Below are positions 54,401 to 61,989 of a stretch of DNA of 64,000 nucleotides, piece by piece. The translations under genes were made by a program, and so were the position numbers. Each line of letters opens with the position of its first letter. Within the stretch, counting starts at the first letter, position 1. Under the pieces are notes generated by a model. It was given only the letters and a program-made list of their open reading frames with translations. It was not told where the DNA came from and did no database searches. Source of the stretch: Myxococcus stipitatus (GTDB lineage Bacteria; Myxococcota; Myxococcia; Myxococcales; Myxococcaceae); the NCBI RefSeq assembly GCF_037414475.1, contig NZ_CP147913.1:9806501-9870500 (forward strand), read 5' to 3'.

Positions 54401-54508
54401 CAGCCCCCAGATGCGGGGCGTGTCCAGGATTCGCACATAGCTGTTGGTGCTCTCGTGCGTGAAGTAGCGGTCGGGGACCTGGGCCAGCACGTCATCAATC
54501 TTGCTCAT
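51437..54508 (-). CDS. Phospholipase D / Ulp1-like cysteine protease fusion, putative effector
   Basis: 1023 residues, no signal peptide or membrane helix. Residues 1-620 are a phospholipase D superfamily module with two complete HKD motifs: HSKIIASD (His189, Lys191, Asp196, then GGHNLN) and HTKIMIADD (His571, Lys573, Asp578, then GSDNLY). A CVNPACKGGC cluster at about 626-635 may bind metal. After a Ser-rich linker (756-782) comes a domain with the clan CE (Ulp1/SENP, C48-like) protease pattern: NGNHWGL (His857), FIDPLN (Asp882), YQND (Gln912) and HSCGAW (Cys926). The end is acidic (SDDSDDDDF). The upstream gene encodes a lipase. G/C is clearly lower than in the neighbours (52741-52800 has 31 of 60). 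A toxin or secreted effector attacking membranes and ubiquitin-like conjugates is inferred. Confidence 0.8.
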   Translation of the reverse strand: MSKIDDVLAQVPDRYFTHESTNSYVRILDTPRIWGLPFGPEIMSAAVSRTKDFERAIIEVVQKTRFRCDVASLNSPDPSWARVILGAIDTAMTANQGRPPLQFRFLFGQTPMVFKDGTSPNLIDFQGALIRLVRSRRDVWGAVPDLWMARFFRLQKGLVAGFSAFASASLPSWLASEPDDDFTKMTWNHSKIIASDGLEALVGGHNLNMDLFTSYPPVHDVSVVVHGEAAWGSQRFLDRMWGCGTDVVTKEFLDPGTLAWRNGDDASVRRLDDPLTTREARDFRTSRCKEFGTLHRGGLPVSSPFSRSGGFESLPTTLEEETPEDLQADSIREDDLQTLRDLEGPVFKEEKVVGYAGLDEYKRASRVLSIGKHWSGPEMEQDYEKASEIMKEVLIRGATSTLRLSQMDLVSAWKKKWSSHVVCHWIMEALIANPKLEVQVVVSPLDAGAGAEGDQYSFGSGACRTFELFQYYMAHTVDTDARRPDAEARLAALSRLHIAPFYYTNVPREMTREGETYFWPSLSQEGFTATLKQPSLAIEPPVKGIIGSAVLSVKKASGAIFPKVPSAPGNHTKIMIADDQAYVVGSDNLYPGFLSEFNYLVEGPAAVGDLLRTYWTPLWTYSGQHCVNPACKGGCKTLPKVPSDPFGLGRSLLLGGLPATRLLRSMGFGGMPRSEFFHGVVESSLRPLTSRPSSSFFGGGLARQDWSPPLLHPDNMGKVLRVDLRAPPDLTEILRKDEASARKAMLERLEQERLSPPSSSSGTASQTAPSTQGSSSSSSSYENGDKIEGNHYYTDQQIFTLLNHYLGGVPNVVVLRGINSYVLARIAPNTYDEALQGLQPGGEPRVIVQPYNVNGNHWGLIFIRVAPPLGGARGQARVLFIDPLNPDSVPNLGTLGRAFPDLLVEHCGVRYQNDRMMGHDGGQHSCGAWIIELARWLVSHNGALPPAERNPREAAIRFRALHQQALDGINGRVVDDFVLVGSPGSPAKKGTEGLSTSMSSSGGSTAPKGKKSDDSDDDDFVMV

Positions 54509-54566
54509 CGCCGTCGAACTCCTCGCCTGGATGGATGCTGCGATGTCTCGGTGACCACGCGCTGAC

Positions 54567-55826
54567 TCAGAGGAATGTCCAGTTCACCCAGCCACCACTG
54601 ACCTGTTCGATGGTGCAGGGAAACGCCAGGTTGATGGGCGGCGTGCCCACCACGTCCTCGAAGTAGTAGCGCTCCGTGCTGGTGCGGCCATGGATGGACG
54701 AGACACGCCGCACGTTCGGCCGGAGCACCGCGCGAGACGTCCGGGCCTCACCGTTCGCCATGGCGTCGAAGTGGGTATGCGCCGTATGGATTCGCCGCCG
54801 CAGGGACTTGACGCCCTCTCGGACGCGGCTTCGTGTGAGGAAGGTCGTGTCCCACGACGTCAGGTAGCCCCGAGCCATCTTGTAGACAAGCTTGGGAACC
54901 GCTCCCACGTCGGCGTTGACCTTGGATGCCACATACAAACCATCCGAGGTGGTGTTCCCCGCGACGGTGCCATGCCGCCCCCGGCAGGCGTAGAGCTTGT
55001 ATCCCACGGGCTGCGGCAGCTCGCTGCGCCCGAGCGGGTCCTCCAGTTGCCTGTTGTCCGCGAGCGTCGCCCACGTGGTCCCCAGCGGCCGATTCTCGAT
55101 GAGCACATGGGGGGCATGCTGCGTCATCCGGGCATTGGGCCGCGGAATCACCGCGCTGAAGCCCGTATCCAGATGGTCCCAGGCATAGACACCGACGTAA
55201 TTGACGACGTTCGGGGCCAGCTGGGTCTGGGTGCTGTACCACATCCCCGTGCCCGGAACGGGGTCGATGGCGAAGATGTTGATGGGGATGTTGGCGCAGG
55301 CCTTTCCCCCATAAGCGTGGATGAACCAGGCGGCCATGATGGCCTCGCCCGCGCCTCGGCTGTGCCCGATGAAGTTGTATTGCTCCGCCCCGCTGGCCGC
55401 CGCGAGGCTCGCCCCGTGCAACGCGAGCGCGGCATCGGCCCAACCCGTCGCCATGCCGAGCATGCTCCGTTGATTCCCCTCGGAGTAGCGCTTGGCATAG
55501 GAGCGCAGCTCTCCAGGGGCTCCAGGCAGGGAGCTGTCCAGCGGGGTGCACGTGTTCATCTGGTGGGCCCAGTCGTTCTCACCCACGCCGCGCACGGTGG
55601 CGCTCAGCTTCGAGTCCTGGAGATCGCCGGAGATCTCCTTGTGGATCCGCACCGGGATGTATCCCGTCTCAGCGTCGTAGATCCTCTTGTCGCTGATGAG
55701 CCGCTTGTCGCTCTTGGCCAGCCAGCCAATGACGGTGTTCTTGTAGTCCCAGTACCGGGTCTCTTCGCCTTCATCCCGTGAGCAGCCGGTTCCACAGAAA
55801 CACACGGTGAACACATTCTTCGGCAT
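54567..55826 (-). CDS. DUF2235/Tle-like lipase, putative effector
   Basis: 419 residues without an export signal. It has an alpha/beta-hydrolase core with the nucleophile elbow FIGHSRGAGEA (Ser156) and FAIDPVPGTG (Asp188), and a plausible His285 in CRGRHGTVAG. The N-terminus FTVCFCGTGCSRDE matches the position of the DGTGN-type start of DUF2235 and type VI lipase effectors, with Cys in place of the usual Asp. It lies 58 bp upstream of the phospholipase-protease gene on the same strand, and the two are probably co-transcribed. I see no immunity-type gene in the pair. Tle-like phospholipase activity is inferred from the motifs. Confidence 0.75.
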   Translation of the reverse strand: MPKNVFTVCFCGTGCSRDEGEETRYWDYKNTVIGWLAKSDKRLISDKRIYDAETGYIPVRIHKEISGDLQDSKLSATVRGVGENDWAHQMNTCTPLDSSLPGAPGELRSYAKRYSEGNQRSMLGMATGWADAALALHGASLAAASGAEQYNFIGHSRGAGEAIMAAWFIHAYGGKACANIPINIFAIDPVPGTGMWYSTQTQLAPNVVNYVGVYAWDHLDTGFSAVIPRPNARMTQHAPHVLIENRPLGTTWATLADNRQLEDPLGRSELPQPVGYKLYACRGRHGTVAGNTTSDGLYVASKVNADVGAVPKLVYKMARGYLTSWDTTFLTRSRVREGVKSLRRRIHTAHTHFDAMANGEARTSRAVLRPNVRRVSSIHGRTSTERYYFEDVVGTPPINLAFPCTIEQVSGGWVNWTFL

Positions 55827-55929
55827 GCCAGGTCCGTCCGAGCCAGAGGAGAGCTCAGCCCCCTTGCCAGCCGCGTGCCGGGGCGACTCCTCACGGTGAG
55901 ACAGGCGCGCCCCACGTGGGACGCGGTCC

Positions 55930-58900
55930 TCAAGGACGCGGCTGCGTCTTGGCGGTACGCAGCTCCGCCCTGGGCGAGGCCGCCGTCTCGAGCCCCCACA
56001 CCGTCTTCACCTTCACGTTCGTCACCTTGCCCGAGCGCTCCAACACGCCCTGTCCCACCACGAACAGGGCCCCGTGAAGCTCCTTGCGGCAGCGCTCGTA
56101 GACATCGGGAGGCACCACGAGATTCGCGATGCCTGTCTCATCCTCCAGCGAGACGAAGCACATCCCCCGCGCCGTCGGAGGCCGCTGGCGGCAGATCATC
56201 ATCCCGCCCACCGTCACCGTGCGCCCGGAGGTCACCTTCTTCAGCCCCTCCGCCGTCACCGCGCCCTGCTTCCTCAACATGGGTCGCAGCAGCTCCAGTG
56301 GGTGTTTTTCCAGCGACAAGCCCACGGTGTCGTAGTCCGCGCAGACTCGCGCGAAGACATCCATGGGTGGCAACTCCACCTGAGTGCCATCCATCGACAT
56401 GCCGAAGAACAAGTCATCCGAGTCCAGCGGCCCCAGCGCCTGGAGGTCCCACAGCGCCTGGCGCCGAGAGCCACCACACAACGAGCCCAGCGCGCCCGCC
56501 AGCGCCAACCGCGTCAGCTCATGCCGGGGAATCCTCGCCCGCCGCGCCAGGCTCCCCACGTCGGTGTAGCCGCCCTCTCCTCGTCCCGTCTCCACCCTCC
56601 GCCCCGCGGACTCGCCCAGCCCCTTCACCATCCGCAGCCCCAGCCGCAGCGCCTTCCCGCCGTCCTCCAGCGTGCAGTCCCAGCGGGAGATACGCACGTC
56701 CACCGGCCGCACCTCCACGCCGTGCCGCTGCGCATCCGCGACCAGCGTGTGCGGCGCGTAGAAGCCCATGGGCTGTGAGTTCAAGAGGGCGGTGGTGAAG
56801 GCCGCCGGGTAGTGGCACTTCAGCCAGCTGGACGCATACGAAATCAACGCGAAGCTGGCGGAGTGGCTCTCCGGGAAGCCGTAGTGCGCGAAGCCCCGGA
56901 AGTTGTCGAACCACTCCTCCGCCTGGGGGCGCGCGTAGCCTCGCGACAGGCAGCCCTCCACGAAGCGGCCCCGGTACTGGAGCAGCATGGACTCCGCCCG
57001 CTTGTGGCTCAGCACCCGCCGTAGCCCGTCCGCCTCTTCCGCCGAGAATCCCGCCGCCACCATCGCCAGCTTCATCGCCTGCTCCTGGAAGAGCGGCACG
57101 CCCAGCGTCTTGCCCAGAATCTCTCGCACCGCCTCGCTCGGGTATTGCACCACCTCTTCCCCGTTCCTCCTGCGCAGGAACGGGTGGACCATCTTCCCGA
57201 CAATGGGCCCCGGGCGGATGAGGGCAATCTCCACCACCAGGTCGTAGAACGTCCTCGGCTTCAACCGGGGCAGCATGTTCATTTGCGCGCGGCTCTCGAT
57301 TTGAAACACCCCCACGGTGTCGGCCTCGCACAACATGTCGTAGACCTTCGGGTCCTCCGCCGGAATCGTCGCCAGGGACAACTCCCGCCCGTGGTGCTCG
57401 CGAATCAATGCAAAACATTTCGACAGCGCCGTGAGCATTCCCAGCGCCAGCAGGTCCACCTTCAACAAGCCGATCGAGTTGATGTCATCCTTCTCCCACT
57501 GGATGACCGTCCGCCCCGGCATGGCCGCGTTCTCCACCGGCACCAGCTCCGTCAATGGCTCACGGGTCATGACAAAACCACCCACGTGAATCGACAGGTG
57601 TCTGGGAAAGCCCTCCAGCTCCGCCGCCAGCGACAGCGTGCGCTGCACCCGCCGGTCGAACGCGGAGAGTCCCGCCTCCAGCAGGACCTCCGGCGTCACC
57701 TCGAACCCGTGCGCCGCGGCGACCTTCGACAGCCGATCCACCTGGTCCAGCGACAACCCCATCGCCTTGCCGGCCTCCCGGAGCGCCAGCCGTCCCCGGA
57801 AGCAGATGACCTCACACACCATGCCCGCCCGGTGCCGGCCGTGCTTCTCGTACACGTACTGCAGCACCTCCTCGCGCCGCTCGTGCTCGAAGTCCACGTC
57901 GATGTCCGGCGGCTCCTTGCGCGCCATGCTCAAGAAGCGCTCGAACAACAACCCCATCCGCACCGGGTCGATGGCCGTGATCTGCAGCGCGTAACACACC
58001 GCCGAGTTCGCCGCGCTCCCCCGCCCCTGGCACAGAATCCCCCGCCGCCGCGCGAAGCCGACGATGTCCCACAGCGACAGGAAGTAACCCGCGAAGTCCA
58101 GCGCGGCGATGAGCCGCAGCTCGTGTTCAATCTGCTTCACCACCTCCGGCGGCACACCCGATGGGTAGCGCACCGCGAGCCCCTCGTAGGTCAGCGCCCG
58201 CAGATGGTCGTCCGCGGAACACCCTGGCGGCAGGTCCTCCACGGGGAAGCGGTAGCGCAAGTCATCCAGCGACGCCCGGCACCGCGAGGCCAGCTCCACC
58301 GTCCGCGCCAGGGCGTCTGGCCGGTCCGCGAACAGCCGCGCCATCTCCCCGGGTCCCTTCAGCGTCCGCTCGCCGTTGGGCAGCAACAGCGTCCCCGCCC
58401 GGTCCACCGTCGTCCCATGCCGCACGGCGCTCAGCACATCCTGCAGGGGCTGACGCCGCCGGTGGTGCGTGTGCACGTCGTTGTGCACCACCAGCGGCGC
58501 CGCCAGCGCCTTCGCCAGGGCCTCCGCTCGCGCCTCCCGGGCCGAGTCCCCCGCCGACAGCGTCCGGCACAACCCCACATGGAAGCGCTCCGGGAACGCC
58601 TCCGCCAGCGGCGCCACCCGCTCCAGCGCCGCGGGCTCCGGGAGCAGCGCGAGGAGTCCCCCCGAGCGCTCCGCCAAGGCCTTCCACGGCAGCCCGGACT
58701 CCCCCTTGGGGTGGCTCATCCGGCTGCGCGACACCAGCGCGCACAGGTTCGAGTAGCCCTCCGAGTCCGCCGCGTACACCACCACCGGCGGGCCGTCCTC
58801 CAGCGTGAGCTCCGCGCCCAGTATCAACCGCAGGCCGTGCTCCTTCGCCGCCAGGTGCGCCTTCACGGCGCCGTACAGGCCATCCGTGTCCGTCAGCGCC

Positions 58901-59007
58901 AGCGCGCGCATCCCCAGCCGGGACGCCGTGAGCACCAGCTCCTCCGGATGGGAGGCACCGCGCAGGAACGAGAAGTTGGAGCGACACACGAGCTCGGCGT
59001 AGTCCAC
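55930..59007 (-). CDS. dnaE2: Error-prone DNA polymerase DnaE2
   Basis: 1025 residues, the usual length for this translesion alpha subunit. It starts with a PHP domain (YAELVCRSNFSFLRGASHPEEL), contains the polymerase Asp motif PPDIDVDFEHERREEV, GRGSAANS, the helix-hairpin-helix region and a C-terminal OB-fold. DnaE2 works with ImuA and ImuB in DNA-damage mutagenesis; those partners are not in this window. The start is GTG 59007. A LexA-like box lies 15 bp upstream (59022-59037), in keeping with SOS control. Confidence 0.96.
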   Translation of the reverse strand: MDYAELVCRSNFSFLRGASHPEELVLTASRLGMRALALTDTDGLYGAVKAHLAAKEHGLRLILGAELTLEDGPPVVVYAADSEGYSNLCALVSRSRMSHPKGESGLPWKALAERSGGLLALLPEPAALERVAPLAEAFPERFHVGLCRTLSAGDSAREARAEALAKALAAPLVVHNDVHTHHRRRQPLQDVLSAVRHGTTVDRAGTLLLPNGERTLKGPGEMARLFADRPDALARTVELASRCRASLDDLRYRFPVEDLPPGCSADDHLRALTYEGLAVRYPSGVPPEVVKQIEHELRLIAALDFAGYFLSLWDIVGFARRRGILCQGRGSAANSAVCYALQITAIDPVRMGLLFERFLSMARKEPPDIDVDFEHERREEVLQYVYEKHGRHRAGMVCEVICFRGRLALREAGKAMGLSLDQVDRLSKVAAAHGFEVTPEVLLEAGLSAFDRRVQRTLSLAAELEGFPRHLSIHVGGFVMTREPLTELVPVENAAMPGRTVIQWEKDDINSIGLLKVDLLALGMLTALSKCFALIREHHGRELSLATIPAEDPKVYDMLCEADTVGVFQIESRAQMNMLPRLKPRTFYDLVVEIALIRPGPIVGKMVHPFLRRRNGEEVVQYPSEAVREILGKTLGVPLFQEQAMKLAMVAAGFSAEEADGLRRVLSHKRAESMLLQYRGRFVEGCLSRGYARPQAEEWFDNFRGFAHYGFPESHSASFALISYASSWLKCHYPAAFTTALLNSQPMGFYAPHTLVADAQRHGVEVRPVDVRISRWDCTLEDGGKALRLGLRMVKGLGESAGRRVETGRGEGGYTDVGSLARRARIPRHELTRLALAGALGSLCGGSRRQALWDLQALGPLDSDDLFFGMSMDGTQVELPPMDVFARVCADYDTVGLSLEKHPLELLRPMLRKQGAVTAEGLKKVTSGRTVTVGGMMICRQRPPTARGMCFVSLEDETGIANLVVPPDVYERCRKELHGALFVVGQGVLERSGKVTNVKVKTVWGLETAASPRAELRTAKTQPRP

Positions 59008-59021
59008 ACCCGATCAAGACA

Positions 59022-59037
59022 CTGACCGGCCGTTCAG
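59022..59037. promoter_or_regulatory. LexA-like SOS box upstream of dnaE2
   Basis: CTGACCGGCCGTTCAG has the CTG-N10-CAG form and is palindromic except for one pair. Its GTTCAG half also resembles the LexA box I recall being described for Myxococcus xanthus. It lies 15 bp upstream of the dnaE2 start. Confidence 0.6.
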
Positions 59038-59358
59038 GCGCTAGGTCGGATCTTCATCCAGCGTCCGAGCAACGCGCCGGGTTGAGCCCCTGCGCGTCCC
59101 CCCGACGCCGCACGTCCTCCGCGCCACGACGTTTCCAGACAGCCCACCGACCGAGCGCCTCGTTCAAACCCAGACACGCTTCGCGAATGCCACGCATGGC
59201 TGTCCTGGCAGCAACGCTCATCGCCTGAGAACGCCTGCCGGCCCGATCCTCGATGCCTACCGTGAATCGGCTCGCGTGGCGTCGCCTGCGTCAGGTGTGC
59301 GCGTCGCGAACGCGGCATCGGCCCATGTCGCCCCGTCCCCAGTCGACACGGAGGTTCC
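59038..59358. other. Divergent intergenic region, about 320 bp
   Basis: Between the dnaE2 regulatory box and the secreted-protein gene. Both promoters should lie here. I see no other structure; short frames on either strand are not coding-like. Confidence 0.4.
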
Positions 59359-60021
59359 ATGTCCTTGCATGGCCACAACCGCCTCGCCTTCCCCTTCAGC
59401 CTCCTCCTGGCGTCCGCCCTGCTCCTGCCGGCGCACGCGAAGGGTGGAGAAGCCAGGGCGAGCTCGCGCAAACCCATCCCCTGTGGTTCACATCGCGAGC
59501 TGTACGTGGGCACCTACAAAGGCCGCGTGTTCAAGGAATGGCAGACCGCTCTGACCGATGAGCAACTCCAGGACCCGCTGACCCGCATGGCCAATGACTC
59601 CCTGCTCAAGAACAACTACACCCTGACCGTCCGCTTCCAACGCGACACCCGGGGCACGTACTTCGCGGAGACCCACGTCCAGTTCGACAGCCTCACCCCG
59701 GAGGGCGTCGGCCCCAGCCACAAGGACTCCACCAGCTACCTGCTCCATCTGGACCGAGACCCCGCTCGGGTGGAGTTCGTCGTGACACGCAGGCCCGCGA
59801 AGACCTACGCCAGCCGCGCCCAGGAGCCCTCCCGCGCGGGGAGCATCGAGAAGGCCACGTCCCGGGGCCCCAAGCCCACCACGCTCATCTTCAAGGAGAC
59901 GCTCACCCTGGACGCGCTGGATTGCGGCTCCGACGGCGTCCCGCAGCGGCTGCTCTACACCCGGACCATCGGCGGCCAGCAGCCCATCGTCGAGACGCGT
60001 GAGCTGTTCCGCGTGAAGTAG
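59359..60021 (+). CDS. Secreted protein of unknown function
   Basis: 220 residues; GGAGG lies about 4 bp before ATG 59359. The signal peptide (about 1-27, ending LLPAHA) has a typical cleavage site. The mature part is mixed beta with many charged residues (TLTVRFQRDTRGTYFAETHVQF, KSGV-free), two Cys (one in IPCGSH, one in DALDCGSDG) that could form a disulfide, and no motif I recognise. It appears intact. Confidence 0.75.
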   Translation: MSLHGHNRLAFPFSLLLASALLLPAHAKGGEARASSRKPIPCGSHRELYVGTYKGRVFKEWQTALTDEQLQDPLTRMANDSLLKNNYTLTVRFQRDTRGTYFAETHVQFDSLTPEGVGPSHKDSTSYLLHLDRDPARVEFVVTRRPAKTYASRAQEPSRAGSIEKATSRGPKPTTLIFKETLTLDALDCGSDGVPQRLLYTRTIGGQQPIVETRELFRVK

Positions 60022-60146
60022 GCCCACGGTCCGCCCCTCGGAGCCCCGGGGGGTGGCATGCGGCCCCCCTTTCCGTGAAGATTTCGCTTGCGCCGTCCCC
60101 CGTCCGGATTTGACAGGAGAGGGAACCGGCTGACAAAGAGACCTTC

Positions 60147-60635
60147 ATGGACCTGACTCCCACCGCCTGGCAGCTCTGGCTCGTCGCGGCGCTCCTCTGT
60201 GGGGCGTTGGAAATCAAGCTGTCCGGCTTCGTGACCCTCTGGTTCGCAGTGGGGGCGCTCGTCTCCGCGCTCGTCGCGGCCATGGGGCTGGGCATCAACT
60301 TCCAGCTCCTCGTCTTCGCCCTGGTCTCCGCGGGCCTGTTCGCCGCCTCGCGTACGATCTTCAAGAGCGTTTTCATGCGGACCGCCTCGCACTTGAAGAT
60401 GGGGGTCGAGGCCATGATGGGGCAGGAGGCGGTGGTGACCGAGGCCATCGACGAGAAGAACGGGGGCACGGTTCGCATCAACGGGGAGCTATGGATTGCC
60501 CGCACGCTGTCCGGCGGCATCCCCGAGGGCGAGCGCGTCACCGTGGAGCAAGTGGAAGGACTCAAGCTTTGGGTGCGCCGCCCGTCGGCGACCCAGTCCG
60601 TTCCCCAGCGGGAACAGAAGGAGAATGCTCGATGA
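60147..60635 (+). CDS. NfeD-family membrane protein
   Basis: 162 residues; membrane helices at about 10-25, 28-48 and 52-70, followed by a small OB-fold domain (about 90-150; GQEAVVTEAIDEKNGGTVRINGELWIARTL), the hallmark of NfeD. It overlaps by ATGA the gene for an SPFH protein, its usual partner. NfeD/SPFH pairs organise membrane domains and have been linked to protein quality control. The paralogous long ClpP-like form is absent here. Confidence 0.9.
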   Translation: MDLTPTAWQLWLVAALLCGALEIKLSGFVTLWFAVGALVSALVAAMGLGINFQLLVFALVSAGLFAASRTIFKSVFMRTASHLKMGVEAMMGQEAVVTEAIDEKNGGTVRINGELWIARTLSGGIPEGERVTVEQVEGLKLWVRRPSATQSVPQREQKENAR

Positions 60636-61744
60636 GCTTTCTGACCGTTCTATTCATCATCGCCGTGATCGTGGTCGGCTTCGCCGTCGTCACCGGCATT
60701 CGCATCGTTCCCCAGGCCAAGGTCATGGTGGTGGAGCGCCTGGGCAAGTTCCACAGCATCGCGACCAGCGGGCTGAACATCCTCATCCCGTTCCTCGACA
60801 GCCCCCGCCCCATCGAGATGCGCACGGGCAACCGCTACATGCGCAGCGCCATGGTGGACCTGCGTGAGCAGGTCATGGGCTTCGAGACGGTGCAGGTCAT
60901 CACCCACGACAACGTCAACATGGAGGTCGGCTCGGTCATCTACTACCAGATCGTCGACCCCGCGAAGGCGCTGTACCAGGTGGAGAACCTGGCGCTGGCC
61001 ATCGAGCAGCTCACCATGACGAACCTGCGCAACATCATGGGCGGTCTGACGCTGGACCAGACGCTGACCAGCCGCGAGACGGTGAACGGCAAGCTGCGCA
61101 TGGTGCTGGACGACGCCACGGAGAAGTGGGGCGTGAAGGTGACGCGCGTGGAGCTGCGCGAAATCGAGCCGCCCCAGGCCATCAAGGCCGCCATGGCCAA
61201 GCAGATGACCGCCGAGCGCGAGCGCCGCGCCGAGGTGACCAAGGCCGAGGGCGACAAGGCCGCCGCCATCCTCCAGGCCGAGGGTGAGAAGATCTCCCGC
61301 ATCCTGCGCGCCGAGGCCGAGCGCGACGCGGAGATTGCCCGCGCCGAGGGCCGCAAGCGCGCCACCATGTTGGAGGCCGAGGGCAAGGCCGAGGCGACCC
61401 GCCTCACCTTCGATGCCATCAACAACGGCGGCGCCACCCACGAGGTGCTCGCGCTGCGCTACATGGACACGCTCCAGGAGATGAGCAAGGGCGACAACAA
61501 GATGTTCATCCCCTACGAGGCCACCGCCACCCTGGGCGCCGTCGCGGCGCTCAAGGAGGTCTTCAAGGATGAAACGCCCAAGCGCCCCGCCGCTCCGCCC
61601 CAGGCGCCTCGTCAGTCCCCCACCGCCTCGTCCCTGAGCGCGCAGGGCCTGACGCGCAGCCCCGCGGCCGAGCACGCCACGCTCACCGGTGTCCCCGCCG
61701 TGCCCGTGCGGCGTCCTCGCCCGCCCTCCGAGCAGGACGAGTAG
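60632..61744 (+). CDS. SPFH/band 7 (QmcA-like) membrane protein
   Basis: 370 residues from ATG 60632. A single N-terminal membrane helix (about 5-22) precedes the SPFH domain (VPQAKVMVVERLGKFHSIATSGLNILIPF). A coiled-coil rich in Ala/Glu/Arg follows (AERERRAEVTKAEGDKAAAILQAEGEKISRILRAEAERDAEIARAEG), and then a Pro-rich tail. It forms large ring or cage assemblies at the membrane. Length and pattern are normal for QmcA/stomatin-like proteins. Coupled to NfeD. Confidence 0.94.
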   Translation: MSFLTVLFIIAVIVVGFAVVTGIRIVPQAKVMVVERLGKFHSIATSGLNILIPFLDSPRPIEMRTGNRYMRSAMVDLREQVMGFETVQVITHDNVNMEVGSVIYYQIVDPAKALYQVENLALAIEQLTMTNLRNIMGGLTLDQTLTSRETVNGKLRMVLDDATEKWGVKVTRVELREIEPPQAIKAAMAKQMTAERERRAEVTKAEGDKAAAILQAEGEKISRILRAEAERDAEIARAEGRKRATMLEAEGKAEATRLTFDAINNGGATHEVLALRYMDTLQEMSKGDNKMFIPYEATATLGAVAALKEVFKDETPKRPAAPPQAPRQSPTASSLSAQGLTRSPAAEHATLTGVPAVPVRRPRPPSEQDE

Positions 61745-61764
61745 CCGTCACTGTCAGGAAGTCA

Positions 61765-61797
61765 CCTGCTCGCCGTCCTCACCGGCCGGCGAGCAGG
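61765..61797 (+). terminator. Hairpin after the NfeD/SPFH operon
   Basis: CCTGCTCGCCG (61765-61775) pairs perfectly with CGGCGAGCAGG (61787-61797), an 11-bp stem with an 11-base loop, 20 bp after the SPFH stop. There is no T run. Confidence 0.6.
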
Positions 61798-61803
61798 CCG
61801 GGG

Positions 61804-61832
61804 TTGCAATCCGCTCCGGCCCACGTCATAGA
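61804..61832 (+). promoter_or_regulatory. Possible promoter of the ABC-F gene
   Basis: TTGCAA (61804-61809) and CATAGA (61827-61832), 17 bp apart, immediately after the hairpin and about 155 bp before ATG 61990. The match to the sigma-70 consensus is moderate. Confidence 0.3.
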
Positions 61833-61989
61833 TTCCGACGCACGTATCCACCGGAGGGCCTGACACCCCCTCCCTTCGCGAGGTCGACGAACCCTTGAAG
61901 CTGAGCCGCTGAGTCCCAGGCCCTTTGCCTTGCCCGCGTCGAGCCGCCCCTCGGGCTGGTTCACGCTCTGGATTCAGGAGTTCGCTTCC

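Noticed and set aside
54690..55781. 363-codon plus-strand frame opposite the lipase gene
   Set aside because: No motifs or ribosome-binding site; a shadow of the lipase.
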